The position numbers and the translations under genes were made by a program. Below are positions 1-8,064 of a stretch of DNA of 64,000 nucleotides, piece by piece. Origin of the DNA: Paenibacillus_D tarimensis_A (GTDB lineage: Bacteria > Bacillota > Bacilli > Paenibacillales > Paenibacillaceae); assembly GCA_041281825.1 (NCBI GenBank), contig CP166298.1:496001-560000 (forward strand). The letters run 5' to 3'. A model generated the notes under the pieces. That model saw nothing but the letters and a program-made list of their open reading frames with translations. It was not told the DNA's origin and made no database searches. Each line of letters starts with the position of its first letter. Positions within the stretch are counted from its first letter, which is position 1.

Positions 1-1
1 A

Positions 2-64
2 ATAACGGCTGCTGTGTCCGTTTGGGAGAACCCTGAACAAATGAATCGACGACCGCTGCGTTAA
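2..64 (+). CDS. possible 3' end of an upstream gene (partial)
   Basis: One plus-strand frame is open from the window edge to a TAA at 62-64 and would encode about 20 residues ending in NRRPLR. A hairpin that could end transcription lies about 23 bases downstream. The stretch is too short to recognise a family, and an open frame this short is expected by chance, so this is only a candidate for the tail of a gene outside the window. Confidence 0.2.
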   Translation: MTAAVSVWENPEQMNRRPLR

Positions 65-81
65 GCCAAACAAGCCGAACA

Positions 82-124
82 AAAATAAGCGGCACACGCC
101 TCTTGCGAAGAGACGGTGCCGCTT
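82..124 (-). terminator. intrinsic terminator of the metallophosphoesterase gene
   Basis: Read on the minus strand, AAGCGGCAC pairs with GTGCCGCTT around an inner CGTCTCTT/AAGAGGCG stem. The hairpin is followed by ATTTTTGTT. It lies 12 bases after the stop codon of the minus-strand gene. It could also stop plus-strand transcription entering from the left. Confidence 0.75.
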
Positions 125-135
125 TGCCAATTTTG

Positions 136-1383
136 CTATCGGATCGATTCAGATACTCCCGCAGCAGCAGGCTGCATTCCGATCGCAGCCGATCTAGTAT
201 TGTTAATCTTATAACCTTCCGAGCCTGCCGCTTCGAAATGAACGGTCAATTCGATAATTTCCGCCCGGCTGCCGATTCGCAGCGGCGGTCCCCACATGCC
301 GTAACCGGAGGATACGAACGCATGAAGACGGCCGAATTGCTTATAGCCCCAGTCGAGCTCGAACAGCCGGCGTGTAATCCAATGGTTTGGCGTCAGCTGG
401 CCGCGGTGCGTATGGCCGGACAACGAGATATCAATCCCGGCTTCCGCCGCCTGCTTTAAATGGTACGGCTGATGATCCATCAGGATGAGCGGATAAGCCG
501 GATCCACCTCTTCCAACAGCTCGGCGAGCGGTTTGCGCCCTGTCCCTCCAAAACGCGGGGATTCAGCGCTCTTGTCCTTACGCCCGATCACATAGAGGGC
601 GTCGCCGATCCGGACCGATTCATCGAACAGCACATCCACACCTGCCTCCCGAAGCCGCTCCGCAAACTCCTTCACATGTCCGCCCATGTATTCGTGATTT
701 CCGAGGACGGCATATACGCCGTGCGGAGCCTGCAGGCCGCCGATCGTTTCCGCCATGTTTTGTTTTACAAAAGGCTTGATGTCATCATCAATAATGTCCC
801 CGGGCAGCAGAATCAAATCCGGCTGCAGAGCATTAATTCGTTCAACAAAGTCTTTCAAATGCTTGTTGCGCACGATTGTCCCCAGATGAAGGTCGGAGGC
901 GACGGCGATCCGCATCATTTTTAGTCCGCCTGCGGTTTTGTCGATATGAACGGAATATTTCCGAACTACCGGATTCCAGGCATTCCAGGAGCCGACCGCA
1001 ATAATAAGAATTAACACACTGATAATAATATACCCGATTATAGGAATATAAGTCTCCGGAGGCACATTTGCGGCGCGGAGAGCGAGTACGGCCACATCAG
1101 CCAGCGGCAGTAAGAGGATGCAATACATGAGCACGCCCAGCCACATCGCCCCGACATGCTTCAGGATGTCATGAACACGGCCGGGGAGAAAACGTTCCAG
1201 CAGCCGCGCACCCAGATAACCGAAGCTGACGATCCAAAAAGCGGCCCAGTACAGTGAAACGGCTTGAAGGTTCATCACCGACTCCAGAAAAACACGGCCA
1301 TGCCAGCCAATGTAATAATGAATAAGGGTATAAATTGCAATGGCAAGTCCAATAAACGAAACGATACGTAACCGCGTTTGCAT
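136..1383 (-). CDS. membrane-anchored metallophosphoesterase
   Basis: The product (415 aa) has an N-terminal region with about four hydrophobic segments (residues 1-130) followed by a calcineurin-type metallophosphoesterase domain. The metal-binding signatures are visible in order: DLH (D164, H166), GDIID (D195), GNHEY (N229, H230), a later DH motif and GHTHRGQ near the C-terminus. The fold hydrolyses phosphate esters with a two-metal centre; the B. subtilis YkuE/YpbG-type proteins are the closest family I know, and the substrate cannot be told. The frame is open to a GTG at 1392, but AGGAG overlaps that codon and sits 8 bases before the ATG at 1383, so I use 1383. It appears monocistronic, with its own terminator. 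Confidence 0.85.
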   Translation of the reverse strand: MQTRLRIVSFIGLAIAIYTLIHYYIGWHGRVFLESVMNLQAVSLYWAAFWIVSFGYLGARLLERFLPGRVHDILKHVGAMWLGVLMYCILLLPLADVAVLALRAANVPPETYIPIIGYIIISVLILIIAVGSWNAWNPVVRKYSVHIDKTAGGLKMMRIAVASDLHLGTIVRNKHLKDFVERINALQPDLILLPGDIIDDDIKPFVKQNMAETIGGLQAPHGVYAVLGNHEYMGGHVKEFAERLREAGVDVLFDESVRIGDALYVIGRKDKSAESPRFGGTGRKPLAELLEEVDPAYPLILMDHQPYHLKQAAEAGIDISLSGHTHRGQLTPNHWITRRLFELDWGYKQFGRLHAFVSSGYGMWGPPLRIGSRAEIIELTVHFEAAGSEGYKINNTRSAAIGMQPAAAGVSESIR

Positions 1384-1645
1384 GATAATCACTCCTAATA
1401 ATACTTATACTTTCTTATCTGTTTCAGACCGCCCACTTGCGACCAAGATCATCAATCCTGCTAAAAGGAACTATAAACGAGAACAGCAGTACATTTCCAG
1501 TTGAAAATCTTGTTTACAAAGTAAAAAAACTTAACCTGCTTAGGTAATACGGATAAACATCCGTTTTGTCGCAAAATAATGCATCATCCGGCCGCAGCCC
1601 GCTTTCTGCGTTATGGAGGTGCATGTTGCTTACATTTACATAAAA

Positions 1646-1672
1646 TTGATCGTTCAAATACCGTTTGATCAA
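1646..1672. promoter_or_regulatory. imperfect dyad upstream of the ABC exporter
   Basis: TTGATC and GATCAA flank an inner TTCAAA/TTTGA pair, giving an imperfect inverted repeat about 80 bases before the exporter start. It could be an operator or a leader hairpin. The rest of the 1384-1752 gap holds no convincing promoter or gene that I can identify. Confidence 0.3.
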
Positions 1673-1698
1673 TAATAAGGATTGAATTAACATGAAAC

Positions 1699-1746
1699 AT
1701 GGATGAGATTTCCGCCATGCTCGTTCAATATGAAGCAGGGAAGTGA
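1699..1746 (+). CDS. possible 15-aa leader peptide of the ABC exporter operon
   Basis: ATG at 1699 opens a 15-codon frame (MDEISAMLVQYEAGK) whose TGA lies 6 bases before the GTG of the exporter gene, so translation of the two could be coupled. The Shine-Dalgarno support is poor: AAGGA lies about 15 bases upstream. Short translated leaders are known before the B. subtilis BmrCD exporter, which has the same asymmetric architecture. This is inference only. Confidence 0.2.
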   Translation: MDEISAMLVQYEAGK

Positions 1747-1752
1747 AGGCTC

Positions 1753-3501
1753 GTGAGTGGAACCAGATTGTTGATGGATCATTTGAAAAAGTATGTGTGG
1801 ATTTATGCCGGCGCTTTTTTGCTGCTTGGTTCGGCCAATGTCATTTTTGCTTTTTTTCCAAGGGTGCTGGGACAATTTACGGATGAACTCGAGGTTGAAA
1901 GCTTGACGAAAGACGCCATCGTTCAGTACAGCTTGATTCTGCTTGCGATCGGTATCGGCTATGGGGTGTTGTTCGGGCTCGGGCAATATTTGAATCACCG
2001 TTTAGGACGCAAATTTGAATACAATTCAAGGCAGAAGCTGTTTCGGCATTTTACGCGGCTCAGTGAGCAGTATTATTCCAAAAACGGGATCGGCAAGCTG
2101 CTCAGCTATGTGATGAATGACGTTACGGTCGTGCGCGAGGCGATTGCCAACAATCTCAATCAGTTGACGAATGCTACCGTGCTGTTCGTTTCGGTCGTTG
2201 TGATGCTGGCACTTAGCGATATTCCGACCCAAGTCATTGTATTCTGTGTGCTTCCGCTGCTGTCGCTTCCGTTAATGGTTGTTTATTTCGGGCCGCGCAT
2301 CCGGGAACGCTCGAAGAAGGTGCAGGAAGCGCTGGCCCAGATGACCGAGTCCGCAGAGGAGCAGTTCGGCGGGATTCGTGTAACGAAAACCTTCGCCGTG
2401 GAAGAAATCGCGTTGAGGAGGTTTGGGCAGACTGTTGACCGGATTAAAGAAAACCAGCTGCAGCTGGTCCGGATGACCGCGACGTTTCAGGCGCTTATCC
2501 CGTTTGCAGGGGCGCTTTCCTTCGTTATTGCGATTACGTACGGCGGTTTTATGACCATTGAAGGGGCGATGTCATTCGGTAATTTTATTGCGCTGACCTT
2601 TTATTTGCGGATGATTATGGCCCCGCTGCAGCAGTTCGGCAATGTCATTAACGCGATGCAGCGCGCCCGCGCTTCCTTGGACCGCCTGAACCGGCTGCTG
2701 AGCGTGAATCCGGACATCCTTGAAGCGGAGCATGCGGTTCCGCTTACGCCGGGAGCCGGGGACATTCGAATAAGGGGGCTGTCATTCTCATATCCGGGAG
2801 CGGGAGACAATCGATCGCTGGAGCAGATCGACATTCACGTTAAGCAAGGGCAAACGCTCGGCATTGTCGGCAAAACGGGCAGCGGGAAGACGACGCTCGT
2901 GAAGCTGCTTCTCCGAATCTACGACCCGCCGCGCGGCACGGTCTATATCGGCGGTCAGGATATTTGCGATTTGACGCTGGAAAGCTTAAGAACGCAAATC
3001 GGCTATGTGCCGCAGGACGGATTTCTGTTCAGTACGACGATCCGCGACAATATCGCTTTCTATAACCGGCAGGCCGGAAATGCCAGTGTGGAGCGCGCGG
3101 CGAAGCTTGCTCAGTTGTATGACAACGTTGTCAACTTCAGTGAACGGTTCGACACGAAGCTCGGCGAGCGGGGATTAACGCTGTCCGGAGGCCAGCGGCA
3201 GCGCACGAGCCTTGCGAGAGGCCTGATCAAGGATGCGCCGATATTAATACTCGACGACAGTGTGAGTGCCGTTGATGCGGTTACGGAAACAAATATATTG
3301 GAAAACCTGCGTGAAGTAAGAAAAGGGAAAACAACCGTCCTGATTGCCCATCGGATCAGCGCGGTAAAGCATGCCGACGAAATCATCGTGATGGATGAAG
3401 GCAGGATAATCGAAAGAGGGACGCATCGCGAGCTGATTGCCAAAGGCGGTTATTACGCATCGCTTCATGAAATTCAGGAGGAGGGGTCATCTCATGGGTA
3501 A
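1753..3501 (+). CDS. ABC exporter half-transporter, subunit 1 (degenerate Walker B)
   Basis: A 582-aa half-transporter with an N-terminal six-helix membrane domain (about residues 15-320) and a C-terminal ATPase. The ATPase shows Walker A GKTGSGKTT near residue 373, signature LSGGQ at about 477, and Walker B ILILDD in which the catalytic glutamate is replaced by Asp502. With the next gene it forms a heterodimeric exporter of the BmrC/BmrD (YheI/YheH) or TM287/288 type, probably exporting drugs or lipids through the cell membrane. The consensus signature here complements the consensus Walker B of the partner. The start is GTG with a weak GAAGG upstream. The next gene overlaps it by 8 bases, so expression is coupled. 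Confidence 0.88.
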   Translation: MSGTRLLMDHLKKYVWIYAGAFLLLGSANVIFAFFPRVLGQFTDELEVESLTKDAIVQYSLILLAIGIGYGVLFGLGQYLNHRLGRKFEYNSRQKLFRHFTRLSEQYYSKNGIGKLLSYVMNDVTVVREAIANNLNQLTNATVLFVSVVVMLALSDIPTQVIVFCVLPLLSLPLMVVYFGPRIRERSKKVQEALAQMTESAEEQFGGIRVTKTFAVEEIALRRFGQTVDRIKENQLQLVRMTATFQALIPFAGALSFVIAITYGGFMTIEGAMSFGNFIALTFYLRMIMAPLQQFGNVINAMQRARASLDRLNRLLSVNPDILEAEHAVPLTPGAGDIRIRGLSFSYPGAGDNRSLEQIDIHVKQGQTLGIVGKTGSGKTTLVKLLLRIYDPPRGTVYIGGQDICDLTLESLRTQIGYVPQDGFLFSTTIRDNIAFYNRQAGNASVERAAKLAQLYDNVVNFSERFDTKLGERGLTLSGGQRQRTSLARGLIKDAPILILDDSVSAVDAVTETNILENLREVRKGKTTVLIAHRISAVKHADEIIVMDEGRIIERGTHRELIAKGGYYASLHEIQEEGSSHG

Positions 3502-5332
3502 CGGAGACGGGGAACGACGACGAACCGAGGAGGAGATCAATCCGGCGTATAACGTCAGTCCGGAAAGCCGCAGGAAGGCGTTTCTGTCGATGCTTTCTTA
3601 TGCCGGGCCGCAAAAGATGGTTTTTATGGCCGTATTTTTTTGCACGGTAGTCGCCATCTCGGCCGATTTGCTGCAGCCTTATTTGGTCAAAATCGCAATC
3701 GACGACCGTGTGCTGTTCGGCGAGCACGGCGCGGGCCGGCTTATTCTCCTCGGTGTCATATACTTTTTGCTTGCCGTAATTAGTATGGTGTTTACTTATT
3801 GGCAGGCCAATTTGCTGCAGAAAGCCGGTCAAAGCATTGTTGCGGCACTGCGCAAAGACTTGTTCAAGCATATCTCGAAGCAATCGATGTCGTTCTTCGA
3901 CAGGCATGCGATCGGCAGCCTCGTTACGAACGAGTCCAGCGACACGGAAACGATCAACCAATTTTTTACCCAGGTGCTGCTCAGCCTCATGCGCGACGGC
4001 TTGTCGCTTCTGATGATTATCGGCTTTATGTTTTTTCTCGATGTCGAAATTGCGCTGTACTGCCTCATCTTATTGCCGTTAATCGCCGTTATTGCGGCCG
4101 CTTTCCGAACATTGCTCCGCAATGCCTATCAGCGGGCCCGGACCCAGCTGTCGCGGATGATCGCCTTTCTGGCGGAAAATTTGGCCGGTATGAGTCTGAT
4201 TCAATCGTTCCATCAGGAGAACGAGCAGGTCGACCGATTCTCACAGCGCAACGAAAAATACTACCGTGAGAGCCTGCGCGAGGTCCGCACGAGCGTAATA
4301 TTTAACCGTTCCTTTGATATTCTGGGTAATATTTCGGTTGCGTTCGTCGTCTGGATCGGCGGCATGGCCGTCTACAACAAGCAGTTGGATTTCGGGGTGT
4401 TATATGCCTTTATCGTCTATATCCGGGCGTTCTTTCAGCCGATAAACCAAATTACAATGCAGTGGAACACGCTGCAATCGACGCTTGTATCGGTCGACAG
4501 GCTGTGGCGCATCTTCTCCGCCGAACCTGAGGTACGGGACCCTGATCCGGACTTGAGCCGGTCGATGACACTGAATGCGGTGAAAGGAAAAATCGATTTC
4601 AATCAAATCCGGTTCTCCTATTCGGACGATAAGGATGTGCTTCGCGATCTGGAGCTGCATATTCAGCCGGGCGAATTCGTCGGGATTGTCGGAACGACCG
4701 GTGCCGGGAAAAGCTCGCTGGTCAATTTGCTGGCGCGTTTCTACGATGTGAAGCGGGGCAGCGTCGAGATCGACGGCGTCGATATCCGGAGGCTGCCGCT
4801 GGATGAGCTGCACCGCATCGTCGGACTGGTTCAGCAGGAGCCGTTTCTGTACTCGGGAACGATTGTGGACAATGTTCGGCTGTTTGACGAGCGGATCTCG
4901 CGGGAGGCGGTTATCGAAGCGTGCAAAATGGTCGGCGCGCATCCGATGATATCGAGATTGCAGGACGGCTATGATACGCGGCTGTCCGAGCGGGGGAGCG
5001 GACTGTCGGCCGGCGAGCGGCAGCTGATCTCTTTTGCGCGTATACTCGTGTATCAGCCCCGGATCCTGATTCTGGACGAAGCGACCGCCAACCTGGATTC
5101 GCATACCGAGAGGCTGATCCAGGATGCGCTGAACGTCGTCTCGGAGGGCAGGACGACGCTCGTCATCGCACACCGACTGTCAACCGTGAAGCATGCCGAC
5201 CGGATTATCGTGATGCGGGGCGGCTCCATTGAAGAAGAAGGGCCGCATGATCTATTATTGCGTCTTGGCGGGTATTATGCGGAGCTGTACCGTCATGCGC
5301 ACCGCGGAAAAGCGGCCGGAAGTCCGGGCTGA
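3494..5332 (+). CDS. ABC exporter half-transporter, subunit 2 (catalytic)
   Basis: A 612-aa half-transporter. An N-terminal soluble stretch of about 40 residues leads into six membrane helices, then an ATPase with Walker A GTTGAGKSS near residue 400, a degenerate signature LSAGE at about 504, and Walker B ILILDE with catalytic Glu529. Together with the preceding subunit this gives one consensus and one degenerate ATP site, the hallmark of heterodimeric exporters. The ATG at 3494 overlaps the stop of the first gene (ATGGGTAA) and follows GGAGGAGGGG by 7 bases. The frame is open 57 bases further upstream, but only inside the first gene. Confidence 0.88.
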   Translation: MGNGDGERRRTEEEINPAYNVSPESRRKAFLSMLSYAGPQKMVFMAVFFCTVVAISADLLQPYLVKIAIDDRVLFGEHGAGRLILLGVIYFLLAVISMVFTYWQANLLQKAGQSIVAALRKDLFKHISKQSMSFFDRHAIGSLVTNESSDTETINQFFTQVLLSLMRDGLSLLMIIGFMFFLDVEIALYCLILLPLIAVIAAAFRTLLRNAYQRARTQLSRMIAFLAENLAGMSLIQSFHQENEQVDRFSQRNEKYYRESLREVRTSVIFNRSFDILGNISVAFVVWIGGMAVYNKQLDFGVLYAFIVYIRAFFQPINQITMQWNTLQSTLVSVDRLWRIFSAEPEVRDPDPDLSRSMTLNAVKGKIDFNQIRFSYSDDKDVLRDLELHIQPGEFVGIVGTTGAGKSSLVNLLARFYDVKRGSVEIDGVDIRRLPLDELHRIVGLVQQEPFLYSGTIVDNVRLFDERISREAVIEACKMVGAHPMISRLQDGYDTRLSERGSGLSAGERQLISFARILVYQPRILILDEATANLDSHTERLIQDALNVVSEGRTTLVIAHRLSTVKHADRIIVMRGGSIEEEGPHDLLLRLGGYYAELYRHAHRGKAAGSPG

Positions 5333-5357
5333 TTGTAATAAGCCCGGCTTCTTAAAA
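5324..5357 (+). terminator. terminator of the ABC exporter operon
   Basis: CCGGGC at the end of the coding region pairs with GCCCGG at 5342-5347, and a T-rich run follows after a short A-rich gap. The hairpin includes the stop codon. The T-run is not directly adjacent, so efficiency is uncertain. Confidence 0.5.
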
Positions 5358-5385
5358 ATTTTTTCCAAAAGCAATGAGTTTGCAA

Positions 5386-5414
5386 TTGCATTCTGTTCAT
5401 TTCTGTGCTATGAT
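5386..5414 (+). promoter_or_regulatory. promoter of the cold-shock gene (extended -10)
   Basis: TTGCAT at 5386-5391 and TATGAT at 5409-5414 are separated by 17 bases. The -10 is preceded by TG in the extended -10 position. It would give a leader of about 135 bases before the cold-shock start codon. Confidence 0.7.
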
Positions 5415-5441
5415 CATCTTACGTTGATAAAAGTGTGACCG

Positions 5442-5505
5442 ATTCACATATTGAAAAGGGTTAACATTTTACGATGGCACCTTTTTCAATGTGTGAATTT
5501 TTGTT
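5442..5505 (+). promoter_or_regulatory. long leader hairpin with U-run before the csp gene
   Basis: Bases 5442-5461 pair with 5479-5498 over 20 positions with only two G-U wobbles, leaving a 17-base loop. TTTTTGTTT follows directly. This has the form of an intrinsic terminator lying between the promoter and the coding region, 57 bases before the start codon. It could act as an attenuator or a temperature-sensitive RNA structure. Confidence 0.7.
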
Positions 5506-5554
5506 TATCGGCAAAAAATGAACATGTTAAAACAACTTTTTGGAGGTAATACGC

Positions 5555-5755
5555 ATGCAACAAGGTACAGTTAAATGGTTTAACGCAGAAAAAGGCTTCG
5601 GTTTCATCGAAGTTGAAGGCGGAAGCGACGTATTCGTTCACTTCTCCGCAATTACTGGCGACGGCTTCAAAACGCTTGACGAAGGTCAGCGCGTAGAGTT
5701 CAACGTTGTTCAAGGCAACCGCGGACCACAAGCAGAAAACGTAGTAAAACTGTAA
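5555..5755 (+). CDS. csp: cold-shock protein, CspA family
   Basis: A 66-aa single-domain cold-shock protein. The RNA-binding motifs RNP1 (KGFGFI) and RNP2 (VFVHF) are both present, with the family's N-terminal GTVKWFNAEKGF. It binds single-stranded RNA and DNA and melts mRNA secondary structure as an RNA chaperone. The start is ATG 5555, preceded by TTGGAGG with an 8-base gap; an in-frame TTG 15 bases upstream overlaps the Shine-Dalgarno sequence and is rejected. It has its own promoter, a structured leader and a strong terminator, so it is monocistronic. The particular Csp paralogue cannot be told. Confidence 0.96.
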   Translation: MQQGTVKWFNAEKGFGFIEVEGGSDVFVHFSAITGDGFKTLDEGQRVEFNVVQGNRGPQAENVVKL

Positions 5756-5765
5756 TTAAACACGA

Positions 5766-5802
5766 AAACTGCTCTTTCCTTCGGGAGAGGGCAGTTTTTT
5801 TG
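5766..5802 (+). terminator. terminator of the csp gene
   Basis: ACTGCTCTTTCC and GGGAGAGGGCAGT form a stem around TTCG, followed by TTTTTTT. Confidence 0.85.
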
Positions 5803-5822
5803 TATTTGGCAATTCCATCCGA

Positions 5823-5851
5823 TTGCAACCTGGGAATGAAACCAGTATAAT
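5823..5851 (+). promoter_or_regulatory. promoter of uvrBA
   Basis: TTGCAA at 5823-5828, a 17-base spacer and a perfect TATAAT at 5846-5851. The spacing and location fit a housekeeping sigma factor promoter, leaving a leader of about 130 bases. Confidence 0.75.
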
Positions 5852-5857
5852 ATACGG

Positions 5858-5869
5858 GAACACATATTC
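5858..5869 (+). promoter_or_regulatory. LexA (DinR) box at the uvrB transcription start
   Basis: GAACACATATTC matches the Bacillus SOS box GAAC-N4-GTTC at all but one position (A for G in the right half), and the spacer ACAT fits the consensus. It lies 7 bases after the -10 element, where a bound repressor would block initiation. uvrBA is a known LexA target in Bacillus. Confidence 0.65.
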
Positions 5870-5984
5870 TTATCATTATCATTATAATTAAATTATGCCT
5901 GTCTATGGGAGCGGACAGAATGGGAATACATGTAATAGAGAGGGTAGTTCCTAGGTTCAGGAACGTAAGCGGGAGGAGAAGGAT

Positions 5985-7982
5985 ATGAGCGAACTGGAAT
6001 TGTTAAGCAAACCGTTTGAGCTGCTGTCGGACTATTCGCCGCAGGGAGATCAGCCTGGAGCGATTGAAGAGTTGGTAAACGGCATCGTGAAAGGGAAGAA
6101 GCATCAAACCTTGCTCGGCGCCACCGGGACGGGAAAGACCTACACGATTGCAAATACGATTGCGAGGCTGAACCGCCCGACCCTCGTCATCGCCCACAAC
6201 AAGACTTTGGCTGCGCAGCTGTGCAGCGAGTTCAAGGAATTTTTCCCCAATAACGCGGTTGAGTACTTCGTCAGCTACTATGATTACTATCAGCCGGAAG
6301 CCTACATTCCTTCATCCGATACCTACATCGAGAAAGATTCCAGCATCAACGATGAGATTGACAAGCTGCGGCACTCTGCAACCAGCTCGCTGTTCGAGCG
6401 TCGGGACGTCATTATCGTCGCGAGCGTTTCCTGCATCTACGGCCTCGGTTCTCCGAAGGAATATGGGAGTCTCGTGCTGTCGCTGCGGGTCGGTATGGAG
6501 AAACCGCGCAACGCGATCCTGCATAAGCTGGTCGATATCCAATATCAGCGCAATGACATCAACTTCGTGCGCGGCACGTTCCGCGTGCGGGGCGATGTGA
6601 TTGAGATTTTTCCCGTTGCGAATAACGAACGCGCCATTCGCGTAGAACTGTTCGGAGACGAGATTGAACGGATCACCGAGATCGACGTCCTAACGGGGGA
6701 AATCGTAGGCGAACGGGATCATGTTGCAATTTTCCCGGCATCGCACTTTGTAACACATCAGGATACGATGAAGGTTGCGCTTGTCGATATTGAACGCGAA
6801 CTGGAAGAACGGCTTGCCGAGCTGCGGGAGCAAGGCAAACTGCTGGAGGCACAGCGTCTTGAGCAGCGCACAAGGTATGATCTGGAGATGATGCAGGAGA
6901 TGGGCTTCTGCAACGGCATTGAGAATTACTCCGGTCCGCTGACGTTCCGCGAACGGGGTGCGACTCCGTACACACTATTCGACTACTTCCCGGATGACAT
7001 GCTGATCGTGATCGACGAGTCGCACGTCACGCTCCCGCAAATCCGCGCCATGTACAACGGCGACCGTGCGCGCAAGGAAGTGCTTGTCGACCACGGTTTC
7101 CGTTTGCCGTCGGCAATGGACAACCGGCCGCTGCGGTTTGAGGAGTTCGAGCAGAAAGTCAGTCAGATCGTATTCGTATCCGCGACGCCGGGGCCGTATG
7201 AGCTGGAGCATTGTCCGGAGATGGTGGAGCAAATTATCCGGCCGACCGGTCTTGTCGATCCGATTATCGAGCTTCGTCCGACGAAGGGGCAAATTGACGA
7301 CTTGTTGGGTGAAATCCGCGATCGGATCGCGAAGGACGAACGAGTGCTTCTCACGACGCTGACGAAGAAGATGGCCGAGGATTTGACGGATTACCTGAAA
7401 GAAGTCGGCATTAAGGTACGCTATTTACACTCCGACATCAAGACGCTGGAACGGATGGCGATTTTGCGCGAGCTTCGGCTCGGAACGTTCCACGTTCTTG
7501 TCGGCATCAACCTGCTGCGGGAAGGTCTGGACCTTCCGGAAGTGTCGCTTGTCGCTATCTTGGACGCAGACAAGGAAGGGTTCCTCCGCTCCGAGCGGTC
7601 GCTTATTCAGACGATCGGACGCGCGGCGCGCAACAGCGAAGGACGGGTCATTATGTATGGTGACAAAGTGACCGATTCCATGGATCGGGCGATGAAAGAG
7701 ACGGAACGGCGCCGGACGATTCAGCTTGCCTATAACAGAGAACACGGTATTACGCCGCAAACGATACGAAAGAAAATATATGACGTTATTGAAGCCACGA
7801 AAGTGGCGGAGCAAAAAGCAGATTATTTGACCGGCGGCGAGCTGGGCAAGATGTCGAAGAAAGAACGGCAGAAGCTGATCGAGCGCCTGGAAGCCGAGAT
7901 GAAGTCAGCGGCCAAAAATTTGCAGTTCGAACGCGCCGCAGAGCTTCGCGATGCATTGCTCGAGTTGAAAGCGGAAAGCTGA
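5985..7982 (+). CDS. uvrB: excinuclease ABC subunit B
   Basis: A 665-aa UvrB of normal length. It is the damage-verifying helicase-like subunit that UvrA loads onto lesions and that recruits UvrC for incision. Walker A GATGTGKT lies near residue 44, the DEAD-like IDESH near residue 342, helicase motif VI QTIGRAARN later on, and a C-terminal UVR domain (QFERAAELRD) that contacts UvrC ends the protein. The ATG follows GGAGGAGAAGG by a few bases. It forms an operon with uvrA under an SOS-type promoter. The last codons (KAES) and the stop run into a repeat element that carries the uvrA ribosome-binding site. Confidence 0.98.
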   Translation: MSELELLSKPFELLSDYSPQGDQPGAIEELVNGIVKGKKHQTLLGATGTGKTYTIANTIARLNRPTLVIAHNKTLAAQLCSEFKEFFPNNAVEYFVSYYDYYQPEAYIPSSDTYIEKDSSINDEIDKLRHSATSSLFERRDVIIVASVSCIYGLGSPKEYGSLVLSLRVGMEKPRNAILHKLVDIQYQRNDINFVRGTFRVRGDVIEIFPVANNERAIRVELFGDEIERITEIDVLTGEIVGERDHVAIFPASHFVTHQDTMKVALVDIERELEERLAELREQGKLLEAQRLEQRTRYDLEMMQEMGFCNGIENYSGPLTFRERGATPYTLFDYFPDDMLIVIDESHVTLPQIRAMYNGDRARKEVLVDHGFRLPSAMDNRPLRFEEFEQKVSQIVFVSATPGPYELEHCPEMVEQIIRPTGLVDPIIELRPTKGQIDDLLGEIRDRIAKDERVLLTTLTKKMAEDLTDYLKEVGIKVRYLHSDIKTLERMAILRELRLGTFHVLVGINLLREGLDLPEVSLVAILDADKEGFLRSERSLIQTIGRAARNSEGRVIMYGDKVTDSMDRAMKETERRRTIQLAYNREHGITPQTIRKKIYDVIEATKVAEQKADYLTGGELGKMSKKERQKLIERLEAEMKSAAKNLQFERAAELRDALLELKAES

Positions 7983-8056
7983 GAGACTTTGAGAAGCAGA
8001 GAGACTTTGATGCGGAGAGACTTTGAGCTCCGATCAAAGATCCCTATGTCAGGAGG
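7981..8056 (+). repeat. RBS-bearing repeat, copy 1 (between uvrB and uvrA)
   Basis: Three GAGAGACTTTGA units (7981, 7999, 8015) lead into a CTTTGA/TCAAAG hairpin at 8021-8039, then ATCCCTATGTC and AGGAGG. The AGGAGG at 8051-8056 is the only Shine-Dalgarno sequence for the uvrA TTG start. Four related copies occur in this window. Confidence 0.85.
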
Positions 8057-8064
8057 AACCGGGT

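Noticed and set aside
1626..1654. A promoter built from TTGCTT and TAAAAT upstream of the ABC exporter
   Set aside because: The two elements are only about 9 bases apart, too close to act as -35 and -10.
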